Shown one piece after another: positions 16,438 to 24,268 of a DNA stretch of 35,356 bases. The DNA lies in assembly GCA_036380925.1 (NCBI GenBank), contig DASVDW010000024.1, forward strand, positions 1 to 35,356. Direction: 5' to 3'. The notes beneath the pieces are model-generated. The model saw only the letters and a list, made by a program, of their open reading frames with translations. It had not been told where the DNA came from and ran no database searches. Each line of letters opens with the position of its first letter. The stretch's first letter is position 1. Both the position numbers and the translations under genes were made by a program. Source of the DNA: JAICLV01 sp036380925. GTDB lineage: Bacteria; Actinomycetota; Actinomycetes; Acidothermales; Acidothermaceae.

Positions 16438-17379
16438 ATGCCGTCGCCGTCCGGGTCGCTGATGTTGCTCGACACGCCGTCGCTTTACTTTCGCGCGTTC
16501 TACGGTGTGCCGGAGTCGGTGACGGCGCCGGACGGCAGGCCGGTCAACGCGGTGCGGGGATTGCTCGATTTCATCGGCTTCCTCGTCGAGCGGCATCGCC
16601 CAGGCCGGCTCGTCGCCTGCATGGACGCCGACTGGCGGCCCGCGTTTCGGGTCGCGCTGCTGCCGTCGTACAAGGCGCACCGGCTCGCCCCGACCGGCGG
16701 CGAGACCGTGCCGGACGCGCTCGTTCCGCAGGTGCCGGTGATCGAGGCGTTGCTTGACGCGATCGGCATCGCGCACGTGGGCGTCGACGGCTTCGAGGCG
16801 GACGACGTGATCGCCACCCTGGCGCACCGCTGCGCCGGGCCGGTCGACGTCGTCACCGGAGACCGCGACCTGTTCCAACTGGTGCGCGACGACAAGCCGG
16901 TGCGGATTGTCTACACCGCGCGCGGTGTGGGGAAGTCCGAGGTGGTCGACGAGGCGGGGGTGACGGCGAGGTACGGAATACCCGGCCGGGCGTACGCCGA
17001 TTTCGCCGTGCTGCGAGGCGATCCGAGCGACGGCTTGCCCGGCGTCGCCGGCGTCGGCGAGAAGACGGCCGCGGCGCTGGTCTCTCGCTTCGGTGACCTC
17101 GACGCGTTGCTGAAGGCGCTCGACTCGGACGACGAGGCGGGATTTCCGGCCGGCGCCCGCAACAAGCTGCGCGCGGCCCGCGACTACCTCGACGCCGCGC
17201 GCGTCGTCGTCGCGACGCGGGTCGACGCGGACGTGCCGAAGCTGGACGACGCGCTGCCGTCGTCGATCCGCGACCCCGAGGCGTTGCTCGACCTCGTGCA
17301 GCGTTACGGGGTCGCCTCGCCGGTGCAGCGGTTGCTGACCGCGTTGCAGATCAAGCTGCCTCAGCCGACCGACGAGTAG
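16438..17379 (+). CDS. 5'-3' exonuclease (FEN/PolA N-domain family)
   Basis: A stand-alone 313-aa homologue of the 5' nuclease domain of DNA polymerase I, expected to trim flaps and RNA primers. Acidic metal-site motifs are visible: LLDTPSLYFRAFYG near the N-terminus, FEADDVIATLA and VTGDRDLFQLV. A helix-3-turn-helix follows in GDPSDGLPGVAGVGEKTA. The gene converges on helY and their coding regions overlap tail to tail by 19 bases. Mycobacteria have the same neighbour pair (Rv2090 beside the helY region). Confidence 0.94.
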   Translation: MPSPSGSLMLLDTPSLYFRAFYGVPESVTAPDGRPVNAVRGLLDFIGFLVERHRPGRLVACMDADWRPAFRVALLPSYKAHRLAPTGGETVPDALVPQVPVIEALLDAIGIAHVGVDGFEADDVIATLAHRCAGPVDVVTGDRDLFQLVRDDKPVRIVYTARGVGKSEVVDEAGVTARYGIPGRAYADFAVLRGDPSDGLPGVAGVGEKTAAALVSRFGDLDALLKALDSDDEAGFPAGARNKLRAARDYLDAARVVVATRVDADVPKLDDALPSSIRDPEALLDLVQRYGVASPVQRLLTALQIKLPQPTDE

Positions 17380-20081
17380 GCCACCACTCCCCTGCGCAAC
17401 GCGTCGGACGCCTTGTCTGCGATGGCGGCCACCTCGTCGTCCGCCGCGTTGGAAAGCTGGCCCAGCAGGTCGAGCACTTGCCGGATCCAACGGACGAAAT
17501 CCCCTGCTGACAAGGCATTGTCGGTGAGCACCGAGTCAAGACTGGCGCCGGACGCCCACCGGTGGGCCGCCCACGCGAAGCCAGCGGCTGGTTCGCGAAG
17601 GAAGTCCAGCCGGCGCTCATGCTCGGCTGTGGAAAGCCGCTCCCACAAAGAGTTCATCCGGTCAAGCACCTCCGGCACCCGACCACGTGGCAACCGCACC
17701 GGCGCGGGATCGTGCTCGCGCACCTCGAAAACGAGTGCGGACACCACCGCCGCCAGCTCGGCTGGCGACAACCCACGCCAGACGCCGGCCCGCAGGCATT
17801 CGGCGGCGAGCAGGTCGAGCTCGCCGTAGATGCGTGCCAGCCGTCGTCCGTCTTCAGTGACTGTCTCGTTGTCGAGATACTTCAAGCGTTGAAGCAGGTC
17901 GCACACGCGGTCGAAGACGCGGGCGATCGAGTTGGTGCGGTTCTCGACTCTGCGCTGCAGCGCTTCCGTGTCGCGTTTGAGCCGCCAGTATCGCTCGGCC
18001 CATCGGGCGTGCTGCTCGCGGTCGGCGCATCCGTGACAAGGGTGCGCGCGCAGTTGCGCACGCAGGTCGGCGATCTCGGCGGACGCCTCGTCGGAGTGGC
18101 CGCCGCGCGCGCGACCGCGTGCGACGTCACGGTCGTCGAGATGGCGGGACCGCAACGTCGACGCGAGATCGCGGCGGTCTTGCGCGTTGCGCGCGTTGAA
18201 CGACTTCGGGATGCGCAACCGCTCGATCGCCTCGACCGGGCTCGGAAAATCCACCAGAGAAAGGCGTTTGACCTGCCGCTCCTCGGTGAGCACGACCGGC
18301 CGGGGCCCCTCGTTGCCGGATTGCAGGCCCGGATCGAGCACGATCGCGAGCCCTGCGCGTCGCCCGGCCGGAACCCGGATCACGTCGCCCGGCTTCAGCT
18401 TCTCCAGCGAGGCCGCGGCGGCGGCCCGGCGTAACGCGGCCGCGTTGCGCGCGGCGCCGGCCTCGACGTCCGAGAGCTTTCGGCGAAGCCGCGCGTACTC
18501 CTCGAAATCGCCGAGGTGGCAGGTCATCGCCTCGCGGTAGCCCTCGAGGGCCTCCTCGTTCTTCTGGATCTGCCGGGCTAACCCGACGACCGCGCGGTCG
18601 GCTTGGAACTGCGCGAAGGACGACTCGAGCAGCACCCGCGCCCGGTCGCGGCCGACCTGGCCGACCAGGTTGACCGCCATGTTGTACGACGGCCGAAAAC
18701 TCGACTTCAACGGATACGTGCGAGTCGACGCCAGGCCCGCGACCGCGCCTGGGTCGACGCCGTGCGACCAGATGACGACCGCGTGTCCCTCGACGTCGAT
18801 GCCGCGTCGTCCGGCCCGACCGGTGAGCTGGGTGTACTCCCCCGGCGTCACGTCGACGTGCGCCTCGCCGTTCCACTTCACGAGTCGTTCGAGGACGACG
18901 GTGCGCGCCGGCATGTTGATGCCGAGCGCCAACGTCTCGGTCGCGAAGACCGCCTTGACCAGCCCGTGGGCGAACAGCTCCTCCACGACCTCTTTGAACG
19001 TCGGCAGCATGCCGGCGTGATGGGCGGCGATTCCCCGCCGGAGGCCGTCAAGCCAATCGTGGTAACCGAGCACGTGCAGGTCCTCGTCGGGGATCATCGC
19101 GGTGCGCTCCTCGACGACGCGCAGCACCTCGTCCGCCTCGGACGGCGTGTTGAGCCGCAGATTCGCCCGCAGGCATTGCAAAACCGCGCCTTCGCAGCCG
19201 GCGCGGCTGAAGATGAAGGTGATCGCGGGCAGCAGCCCCTCGGCGTCCAACCTCTCGATGACGTCGACCCGGCTCGGCGTGTCACGTCGGCGCGGGCGCC
19301 GCTCCCGGCCGCCGCGCGGAGCGCCGGCGCGCTGGATGCTGCGGTGACGGCGTTCCTCGTCGCCGGTGGCGCGGCTGAGCTCCGGGTTGAGCTGAAGCTC
19401 GTGGTCGCGCACGGTGAACAGGTCGTACAGCCGCTGGCCGACCATCATGTGCTGCCACAGGGGCACCGGTCGATGCTCCTCGACGATCACCCGCGTCTCC
19501 CCGCGCACGGTGACCAGCCAGTCGGCGAACTCCTCCGCGTTGCTGACCGTCGCCGACAGCGACACGAGGCGCACCGAGTCGGGTAGGTGGATGATCACCT
19601 CTTCCCAGACGCCGCCGCGGAATCGGTCGGCGAGGTAGTGCACCTCGTCCATGACGACGTAACCCAGACCCATGAGGGTCGGCGAGCCGGCGTAGAGCAT
19701 GTTGCGCAGCACCTCGGTCGTCATGACGACGATCGGCGCCTCGCCGTTGATCGTGTTGTCGCCGGTCAGCAGGCCGACGGTGTCGGCGCCGTAGCGCTTG
19801 ACCAGGTCGGTGTACTTCTGGTTCGACAGCGCCTTGATGGGCGTCGTGTAGAAGCACTTGCGGCCCTCTGCCAGCGCCAGATGGACCGCGAACTCGCCGA
19901 CGACTGTCTTGCCCGAGCCGGTGGGCGCGGCGACTAGCACGCCATCGCCCTCTTCGAGCGCCTGACATGCTTCGAGTTGGAACCCGTCGAGGGGAAAGTC
20001 GTAGAGCGCCTCGAACGAGGTCAAGGCGGCCGCCGCGCGCCTGGCTTTGGCGGCCGCATACCGCTGCGCGGGGCTGGACAC
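17361..20081 (-). CDS. helY: DEVH-box helicase, Ski2/Mtr4-like (HelY)
   Basis: A 906-aa superfamily 2 helicase. Walker A APTGSGKT is at 52-59, the DEVH box at 145-148, SAT at 176-178 and motif VI QLTGRAGRR at 418-426. A basic Arg-rich insert sits at about 241-270 between the two RecA domains, and the C-terminal third fits the DSHCT domain of Ski2/Mtr4 relatives. Family knowledge suggests RNA or DNA unwinding in processing or repair. The GTG start has a GGAGGG directly before it that is too close to act as a ribosome site, while TAGCGT lies 6 nt upstream, so leaderless translation is likely. Confidence 0.94.
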   Translation of the reverse strand: MSSPAQRYAAAKARRAAAALTSFEALYDFPLDGFQLEACQALEEGDGVLVAAPTGSGKTVVGEFAVHLALAEGRKCFYTTPIKALSNQKYTDLVKRYGADTVGLLTGDNTINGEAPIVVMTTEVLRNMLYAGSPTLMGLGYVVMDEVHYLADRFRGGVWEEVIIHLPDSVRLVSLSATVSNAEEFADWLVTVRGETRVIVEEHRPVPLWQHMMVGQRLYDLFTVRDHELQLNPELSRATGDEERRHRSIQRAGAPRGGRERRPRRRDTPSRVDVIERLDAEGLLPAITFIFSRAGCEGAVLQCLRANLRLNTPSEADEVLRVVEERTAMIPDEDLHVLGYHDWLDGLRRGIAAHHAGMLPTFKEVVEELFAHGLVKAVFATETLALGINMPARTVVLERLVKWNGEAHVDVTPGEYTQLTGRAGRRGIDVEGHAVVIWSHGVDPGAVAGLASTRTYPLKSSFRPSYNMAVNLVGQVGRDRARVLLESSFAQFQADRAVVGLARQIQKNEEALEGYREAMTCHLGDFEEYARLRRKLSDVEAGAARNAAALRRAAAAASLEKLKPGDVIRVPAGRRAGLAIVLDPGLQSGNEGPRPVVLTEERQVKRLSLVDFPSPVEAIERLRIPKSFNARNAQDRRDLASTLRSRHLDDRDVARGRARGGHSDEASAEIADLRAQLRAHPCHGCADREQHARWAERYWRLKRDTEALQRRVENRTNSIARVFDRVCDLLQRLKYLDNETVTEDGRRLARIYGELDLLAAECLRAGVWRGLSPAELAAVVSALVFEVREHDPAPVRLPRGRVPEVLDRMNSLWERLSTAEHERRLDFLREPAAGFAWAAHRWASGASLDSVLTDNALSAGDFVRWIRQVLDLLGQLSNAADDEVAAIADKASDALRRGVVAYSSVG

Positions 20082-20087
20082 CCCTCC

Positions 20088-20093
20088 ACGCTA
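20088..20093 (-). promoter_or_regulatory. -10 box TAGCGT for leaderless helY
   Basis: On the minus strand TAGCGT is followed by 6 nt and GTG 20081. The geometry is the same as at the CGNR, DUF1345 and dop genes. No -35 box is obvious. Confidence 0.55.
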
Positions 20094-20198
20094 CGCGGTC
20101 GCGCGTGGGGAGGGCGGCGTCGCACGGCGCGCCGGGTGTGCCTGGGTCGCCGGTCGGGTCCCTGCGACTCGGGCTGCTCTGTCAACCGCTGAGCTTTG

Positions 20199-20894
20199 TC
20201 AACCGCCGAGCTTCGCGACCGCAGTCTTGAGGAACTGCACGTACGTCCCGTCACTGAGCAGCGACCCGCCCCGGGCCGTCGCCTGGAAATCTGCCAAGCC
20301 GAGCGCGACGGCGACCGAGCCGAGCCGCACATAACCGACGCGAACGCAGAGCGTCGTCGCGGCGCTGGATGACCCAGACTGGGTGATGGAGTAGGCAGCG
20401 CGCTGGTCGCCGAGCGGTGGGATGCTGAGGCTCTTGACGATGACCTTCATGACCTTCGCGCTGCTGGCCGCTTCGCCCGAGCATGCGGCGATCCCGTCGA
20501 AAAGCGATCGCAGGTCGCGATCAAGTTGGCTCGGGGCGCCCGTGACGACGAGCTCGATTAGCTGTTTATAGGAGCGGTCCGATGGGTCGAACTGGACTCC
20601 GGTGACCGCCGTCAAACGCTTCGCGACCGCCGGCTCAAGACTGGATTGCTCACACGGGAGCTGTGCGAAGGCCGCGAGATCAGACGCGTTAATCGCCGCA
20701 CCGGGTTGCCAGCCGGTACCCAGGTCGCTAACGGTCAGCAACCTTGCTTGCGACGGGGCGATCGACATGGCGGTCTGACCGCCGCTCGACTGTCGGCCAG
20801 TGCTCGTCTCGCTCGTGGTCGTTCCGGCGCCGCCGCAGGCGACCAGCACCACTGACAGCGCGACCAGAACCAACACCCTCAGCCTGTCACGCAT
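20199..20894 (-). CDS. Lipoprotein of unknown function
   Basis: A 231-aa exported protein. The signal MRDRLRVLVLVALSVVLVAC has its lipobox Cys at residue 20. A Ser/Thr/Gly-rich linker leads to a folded domain of about 185 residues with two or three Cys that could pair (LPCEQ, AACSGE, TLCVRV). The phrase LLTVSDLGTGW faintly recalls extracellular sensor-like domains of actinobacterial kinases, but I would not assign that. ATG 20894 is preferred because GAGGG lies 9 nt before it. The in-frame ATG at 20903 directly abuts that sequence. It lies between tatC and helY on the same strand. Confidence 0.85.
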   Translation of the reverse strand: MRDRLRVLVLVALSVVLVACGGAGTTTSETSTGRQSSGGQTAMSIAPSQARLLTVSDLGTGWQPGAAINASDLAAFAQLPCEQSSLEPAVAKRLTAVTGVQFDPSDRSYKQLIELVVTGAPSQLDRDLRSLFDGIAACSGEAASSAKVMKVIVKSLSIPPLGDQRAAYSITQSGSSSAATTLCVRVGYVRLGSVAVALGLADFQATARGGSLLSDGTYVQFLKTAVAKLGG

Positions 20895-21148
20895 CGTGCT
20901 CATCCCTCAGACGAAGGCGCGCGTGTCGCTTCGCCACCTTCGATCCGACCGTGTGTCCGTGGCCTCGTCGCCGTCCAGTGCCGAAAGTCCCGGCCCCTCG
21001 CACCGGGCAGAGTCGGGGATTATCGGCAACTGCCGTCACATGACGTCGGCTGACAGGAGTGCGACACGCCCGAGATGCGGTTCACCTGAACGCGCGTTTC
21101 TACCGCAGCATGCGACGACGTCGCTCGGGCGAATGTGACCGAGGGAGG

Positions 21149-22000
21149 TCAGTCGACCCGCGCGTCTTCGGGTGTGAGGTCGAGCGGCGACGCCTCGTCG
21201 TCCGAGAGGTTCGAGAAGTCGGACGCCGCTTCGGCCCTCGCCTTGCGCGCGTCGTGCACGCGAGCTATCTGGGTGGCGATTTCAAGCAGGATCGCCAGCG
21301 GAACCCCTAGCGCGAGCATCGTGATCGGGTCACCGGACGGCGTGGCGATCGCGGAGAAGACGAACGCCAGGAAGATGGACATCCGCCGCGACTTCTTCAA
21401 CCGCTGGTAACTCAAGACGTTCAGCCGGTTGAGCATGACCAGCAGCAGCGGGATGACGAACGAGCCGCCGAAGACCAGCAGCATCGCCATCGCGTAGCCG
21501 AGGTAGTGGTCGATCGAGATCAGGCTGGTGGTGCCGGCGGGTGCGAAGTTCAACAGCACCTGCAAGCCCTTGGACATCACGAAATACGCGAGGGTCGCGC
21601 CAGCCAAGAACAGCGGCACCGCCGTCCCGACGAAGGCCAGCGAATACCTGCGCTCCACCTTGCGAAGTCCGGGCGTCACGAACGCCCACAGTTGGTAGAG
21701 CCAGATCGGCGAGGAGACGATCAGGCCGGCGATGAAGGCGACCTTGAAGTGCCACACGATCGGGTCGAAGACGTTGGTGAAGACGAGCGTGCCGCAACCG
21801 TGAACGGTGTCGATGGCGTTCTTTTGATGCACCTGGCAGTACGGGCGGCGCAGCACCTTCCAGATTGGATCGAAGAACGCGAACGCGATCCCGCCGGCGA
21901 CCACGATGGCAAGCAGGCTCTTGAAGACTCGCGCGCGTAGTTCGCGGATGTGCTCGCCAAGCGACATCCGCCCGTCAGCCGGACGACGCTTTCGGGCCAC
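21149..22000 (-). CDS. tatC: Sec-independent protein translocase TatC
   Basis: A 283-aa six-helix membrane protein, the receptor for twin-arginine signal peptides. The cytosolic N-terminus carries the conserved LGEHIRELR. The first cytoplasmic loop has FVTPGLRKVERR, matching the family F-x-x-P-G-L-x-x-x-E-R pattern. Helices fall at about 27-47, 90-110, 126-150, 175-200, 212-230 and 232-250. The C-terminal 50 residues are a charged cytosolic tail (EASPLDLTPEDARVD). It lies 24 bases after tatA. No tatB is in the window; as in many actinobacteria it may lie elsewhere. Confidence 0.96.
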   Translation of the reverse strand: MARKRRPADGRMSLGEHIRELRARVFKSLLAIVVAGGIAFAFFDPIWKVLRRPYCQVHQKNAIDTVHGCGTLVFTNVFDPIVWHFKVAFIAGLIVSSPIWLYQLWAFVTPGLRKVERRYSLAFVGTAVPLFLAGATLAYFVMSKGLQVLLNFAPAGTTSLISIDHYLGYAMAMLLVFGGSFVIPLLLVMLNRLNVLSYQRLKKSRRMSIFLAFVFSAIATPSGDPITMLALGVPLAILLEIATQIARVHDARKARAEAASDFSNLSDDEASPLDLTPEDARVD

Positions 22001-22024
22001 AGTATTGCCGGGTCGGCGTGGAGG

Positions 22025-22396
22025 CTACTGCGCCTCGCGGCGCTCAGCCTGCGCCGGGTCGGCGACTGGCGCCTGCTGATACACCGGCTGCTGCTGGTAG
22101 ACGGGTTGCGCCGGCTGCTGCTGGTAGACCGGCTGGGCCGGCTGCTGCTGGTAAGCGGGCTGCGTCGGCTGCTGCTGGTAGACGGGCTGCCCCTGAGGCG
22201 AATACGGCTGTTGCTGGTAGCCGGCGGGGATCTGCGTCTGCGCCTGCGGCGTGTGCTCGTCGTCCATCGCCTTGATCTCGGACTTGAAGATCCGCAACGA
22301 ACGACCCAGACCACGCGCGGCCTCGGGCATCTTCTTCGCGCCGAACAACAAGAACCCGAGGATGATCAGGCCGATCCAGATCTCAGGGTTACGCAT
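22025..22396 (-). CDS. tatA: Twin-arginine translocase TatA with Gln/Pro repeat tail
   Basis: A 123-aa pore-forming Tat subunit. One N-terminal helix (PEIWIGLIILGFLLFGAKK) with the Phe-Gly hinge is followed by an amphipathic helix ending in FKSEIKAM. The rest is a low-complexity tail with four 9-residue repeats of the form QPxYQQQPx. ATG 22396 is used because GGAGA lies 6 nt upstream and the translation then begins at the family N-terminus. The upstream in-frame start at 22441 has neither. The tail is much richer in Gln than usual. Pro/Gln tails occur in other actinobacterial TatA proteins. Confidence 0.95.
   Translation of the reverse strand: MRNPEIWIGLIILGFLLFGAKKMPEAARGLGRSLRIFKSEIKAMDDEHTPQAQTQIPAGYQQQPYSPQGQPVYQQQPTQPAYQQQPAQPVYQQQPAQPVYQQQPVYQQAPVADPAQAERREAQ
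22085..22192 (-). repeat. Four 27-bp tandem repeats in tatA
   Basis: Units begin at 22085, 22112, 22139 and 22166, each exactly 27 bp apart. They encode variants of QPVYQQQPA. Copy number may vary between strains without shifting the frame. Confidence 0.85.
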
Positions 22397-22511
22397 CGCG
22401 TGTCTCCATACGCTGGGCTCGTCGACCGGCTGCGCCGACACCCCATGCTACGCCGCGCGACGCGCTGCGCGCCCGCCGACGGTGCTGTTACCGAATCGGA
22501 ATCACACCTGA

Positions 22512-22700
22512 TCACTCGGAGTCGGGCCAGCCACCGGACGACGCGCGGGAGCCGATTCGCGACAGCGACTCACCGGCTCGAGCGGCTTCCCGGCCGAGCT
22601 CCTTGGCCTGCCGCCACAGCCGCAGACCGAGCAGCCCGAACATGACCAGCGCCACCAGCCCTAGGCCGATGAAGGTTAGCGCCCACCCGAAGAAACTCAC
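22512..22700 (-). CDS. Small single-span membrane protein
   Basis: About 62 aa from GTG 22700, or 74 aa from GTG 22736. One hydrophobic helix (WALTFIGLGLVALVMFGLLGL) is followed by a charged amphipathic segment (RLWRQAKELGREAARAGESL), much like the layout of TatA or TatB but without the FG hinge or the family motif. It sits directly before tatA on the same strand. It may be a minor membrane component of unknown role. I cannot rule out a TatB-like function, but nothing in the sequence proves it. Confidence 0.6.
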   Translation of the reverse strand: MSFFGWALTFIGLGLVALVMFGLLGLRLWRQAKELGREAARAGESLSRIGSRASSGGWPDSE

Positions 22701-22730
22701 CGGGTCATGTAACCACGTCGGCCGCGCACC

Positions 22731-22744
22731 GGTCACCGGTGACC
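22731..22744. promoter_or_regulatory. 14-bp perfect palindrome GGTCACCGGTGACC
   Basis: A perfect dyad lying 22 bases after the zinc-ribbon gene stop and 31 bases before GTG 22700 of the small membrane protein gene. It could be an operator or a small terminator hairpin. The half-site GGTGACC recurs upstream of the zinc-ribbon gene. Confidence 0.5.
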
Positions 22745-22766
22745 AGCGGGAGGGAGCCGCCCTCGC

Positions 22767-23099
22767 TTAGGACCGGAAGGCGTGCTCCGCGAGCGCGGCC
22801 AGGTACTCCGTGCGCTCCATCGCGAGGGCGAAGTCGAGCAGTTCGTCGTAGCTGATCACCGGGCCGCTGTGCGCCTCGAGCGCCTCGGCCGGTACCGCCC
22901 AGTTGGTGGCGCGGACGCCGCCGGAGACCAGCAGCGAGATGATGTGGTCGTCGGCCGGCTTGCGGATCTCCTCGACGCAGCGCGGGCAGCGGAAGGCGTA
23001 GTACGACAGCGGGGCCTGGTTGCAGACCATGAGCGTCAAGTCGTCCGCCGTGAGTTCGACCTCCCCGCAGGTCGGGCAAGTCGCTTTGATCGTGGTCAT
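22767..23099 (-). CDS. Zinc-ribbon protein of unknown function
   Basis: A 110-aa protein with two CxxC knuckles, Cys8-Cys11 (CPTC) and Cys38-Cys41 (CPRC), likely binding one zinc. The C-terminal half is an acidic, helical region (ISYDELLDFALAMERTEYLAALAEH). ATG 23099 follows AAGGAG by 6 nt; the longer frame to 23195 has no ribosome site and an unrelated leader. It lies between pafC and the tat genes on the same strand. No function can be assigned. Confidence 0.82.
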   Translation of the reverse strand: MTTIKATCPTCGEVELTADDLTLMVCNQAPLSYYAFRCPRCVEEIRKPADDHIISLLVSGGVRATNWAVPAEALEAHSGPVISYDELLDFALAMERTEYLAALAEHAFRS

Positions 23100-23246
23100 T
23101 GCCCACTCCTTCCGCCTCGTCATCGCCTCGATGACGGCTCGCCATCGCGGCGACGTGAAACCCATCGGCGGGGGACGGGAAAGTCTTGAAGGCACGTGCG
23201 GCCCCTTTCGAGTAGCCCGGATGGCTCATTCCGCACGGCGCCGGTC

Positions 23247-23268
23247 GGTGACCTAGGTCTCAGTGACC
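23247..23268. promoter_or_regulatory. GGTGACC direct repeats with a 10-bp palindrome
   Basis: GGTGACC (23247-23253) and AGTGACC (23262-23268) flank GACCTAGGTC (23250-23259), a perfect 10-bp dyad. The cluster lies 22 bases after the pafC stop and about 150 bases before the zinc-ribbon gene. It is a candidate binding site or terminator; no match to a known box is claimed. Confidence 0.35.
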
Positions 23269-23290
23269 CGCCGGAGGGTGTTGACGCGCG

Positions 23291-24268
23291 TCAGTCGGCC
23301 AGGCCGTGGGCCGCGTACGCGTCGAGCGCGGCGGTTGCGTCGGCCGCCACGGCGGCCGCCAGATCGGACGGCGCGACCACTCGGCCGGTCGGCCCCAGGC
23401 GCAACGCCAGCCGGCGCACCCACCGGGTGTCGGGGGTGCGAAGGCGGATCAGCGTCTCGCCGTCGGGCAGCTCCTCGACCGACTCGCACGGGTAGTACTC
23501 CGAGACCCAGCGGCCGGCCGGGCCGACGACCAACTCGACGGCGATGTCGTCGGGTCCGGGCTGGAACAACCCGGCGTCGAGGTCGCGCGGCTGCGCGTCC
23601 GGTGGCGGGTCAGCCGGCAAGTCGAGGATTTCGACCGACGTGATGCGATCGAGCCGGAACAGCCGGACCGCCTCGGCCGAGCGGCACCAGCCTTCGAGGT
23701 AACTGCGCCCGGCCACCACGCTGACCCGCAGGGGGTCGACGTCGCGCTCGGTGGTCTCGTCGCGCGCGGGCACGTAGTAGGTCAGGTGCAGCCGGCGCCG
23801 CTCGCCAAGCGCACGGTCGACGATCGCGAGCGTGTCGGGCGACCGGTTAGGCGGGTCGATCTCGACGGCGACCGCCGAACTGGCGACCGCGGCCTCCTCG
23901 GCGGCGTTCTCCAGCTTCGCGAGCGCCGAGTCGACCGCCTCGCGCTCTTGCAGCCCGGGCAGGTCGGCCAGCATGCGCAACCCGACGATCAGCGCCAGCG
24001 CCTCGTCACGCGACAGCCGCAATGGCCGCGCGATCGTGTCGGCGTTGCTGACCGTGATGCGACCCGAGGCGGTGATGTCGACCTCGATCAGATCACCCGG
24101 GAAGTAGCCGGGGAGCCCGCACATGTACACCAACTCGAGGTCGCGGGACAGCTGGTCCTCGCTCACCCCGAAGGTCCTTGCGACGTCCGAGATCCTCGCG
24201 CCGGGCCGGGTGAGCAGATACGGCACCAGCGACAGCAGCCGCGGCAGCTGGTCGGTCGCCCCGCTCAT
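23291..24268 (-). CDS. pafC: WYL-domain transcription regulator PafC
   Basis: A 325-aa partner of PafB. An N-terminal winged-helix region (about 1-60, with ARISDVARTFGVSEDQLSRDL) is followed by a middle region and a WYL domain (about 150-225). Its core here reads GRSYLEGW, a divergent form of the WYL motif. A WCX C-terminal domain ends the protein. In mycobacteria the PafBC complex activates LexA-independent DNA-damage genes, and WYL domains are thought to sense nucleic-acid ligands. Its ATG overlaps the pafB stop by four bases, so the two are translated together. Confidence 0.92.
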   Translation of the reverse strand: MSGATDQLPRLLSLVPYLLTRPGARISDVARTFGVSEDQLSRDLELVYMCGLPGYFPGDLIEVDITASGRITVSNADTIARPLRLSRDEALALIVGLRMLADLPGLQEREAVDSALAKLENAAEEAAVASSAVAVEIDPPNRSPDTLAIVDRALGERRRLHLTYYVPARDETTERDVDPLRVSVVAGRSYLEGWCRSAEAVRLFRLDRITSVEILDLPADPPPDAQPRDLDAGLFQPGPDDIAVELVVGPAGRWVSEYYPCESVEELPDGETLIRLRTPDTRWVRRLALRLGPTGRVVAPSDLAAAVAADATAALDAYAAHGLAD

